Positions 13,251 to 13,336 of a stretch of 13,336 nucleotides of DNA are shown piece after piece. The stretch is from positions 1-13,336 of the forward strand of contig JAGHBT010000103.1 in NCBI GenBank assembly GCA_021160845.1, read 5' to 3'. The position numbers and the translations under genes were made by a program. Under the pieces are notes generated by a model that saw only the letters and a list, made by a program, of their open reading frames with translations, was not told the DNA's origin and searched no databases. Source of the DNA: a bacterium (lineage in GTDB: Bacteria; Krumholzibacteriota; Krumholzibacteriia; Krumholzibacteriales; WJIX01). Every line of letters starts with the position of its first letter. The first letter of the stretch is position 1.

Positions 13251-13336
13251 AATAAACAAAAATCATATAACATATTATATTTTATGATTTGACAAATTTA
13301 TAAAAACGAGTAACTTGTTTTTATACAATGATTGCC

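Overview
This window comes from an AT-rich bacterial chromosome, about 40% GC or lower by eye. The host is probably Gram-negative-type. Supporting signs are two predicted lipoproteins (one with a SPOR domain), an undecaprenyl-phosphate sugar transferase and a surface-glycan cluster. TTG is used unusually often as a start codon. I cannot name the genus; an uncultured or candidate-phylum lineage would fit.

Region 1 (1-6861) is part of a polysaccharide locus. Two genes on the minus strand, an RmlC-like cupin and the first residues of an RmlD/SDR-type sugar reductase, diverge from a plus-strand run. That run holds a DegT/DnrJ/EryC1 aminotransferase, an initiating sugar-1-phosphate transferase, a Gfo/Idh/MocA oxidoreductase, a left-handed beta-helix acyltransferase and two GT4 glycosyltransferases. 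Oxidoreductase, aminotransferase and acyltransferase together are the standard route to an N-acylated 3-amino nucleotide sugar (Wbp/Wlb type). The transferase would start the lipid-linked glycan and the GT4 enzymes would extend it. No flippase, polymerase or UDP-sugar 6-dehydrogenase is present, so the locus continues outside the window. The 331-bp divergent spacer contains promoter candidates for both directions and a 13-bp inverted repeat that could mark the ends of a small element. The first GT4 gene carries an in-frame 36-bp near-exact duplication of a hairpin-forming segment around foreign-looking sequence.

Region 2 (6862-10126) holds a SPOR-domain membrane-anchored protein, a GalT-family nucleotidyltransferase and a glycogen synthase. 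The last two genes overlap by 4 bp and are probably translationally coupled. They point to storage-glucan metabolism or nucleotide-sugar exchange.

Region 3 (10103-10303) is a tRNA-Gly(GCC)-tRNA-Cys(GCA) pair. It is driven by a perfect TTGACA/TATAAT promoter whose -35 box lies inside the end of the glycogen synthase gene.

Region 4 (10304-13336), downstream of the tRNAs, looks accessory. A good promoter leads to a 31-codon ORF whose C-terminal half matches the YxxPxxxxxG pattern of lasso-type RiPP leaders, although no core peptide is visible. A short HAD-family protein follows. Next come a nitronate-monooxygenase-like flavoprotein with a Cys-rich tail and a transglutaminase-fold lipoprotein that appears to have lost its catalytic Cys and His. 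The most interesting observations are the leader-like ORF with its HAD neighbour, the palindromic in-frame insertion in the GT4 gene, and the apparently inactive transglutaminase-like lipoprotein.
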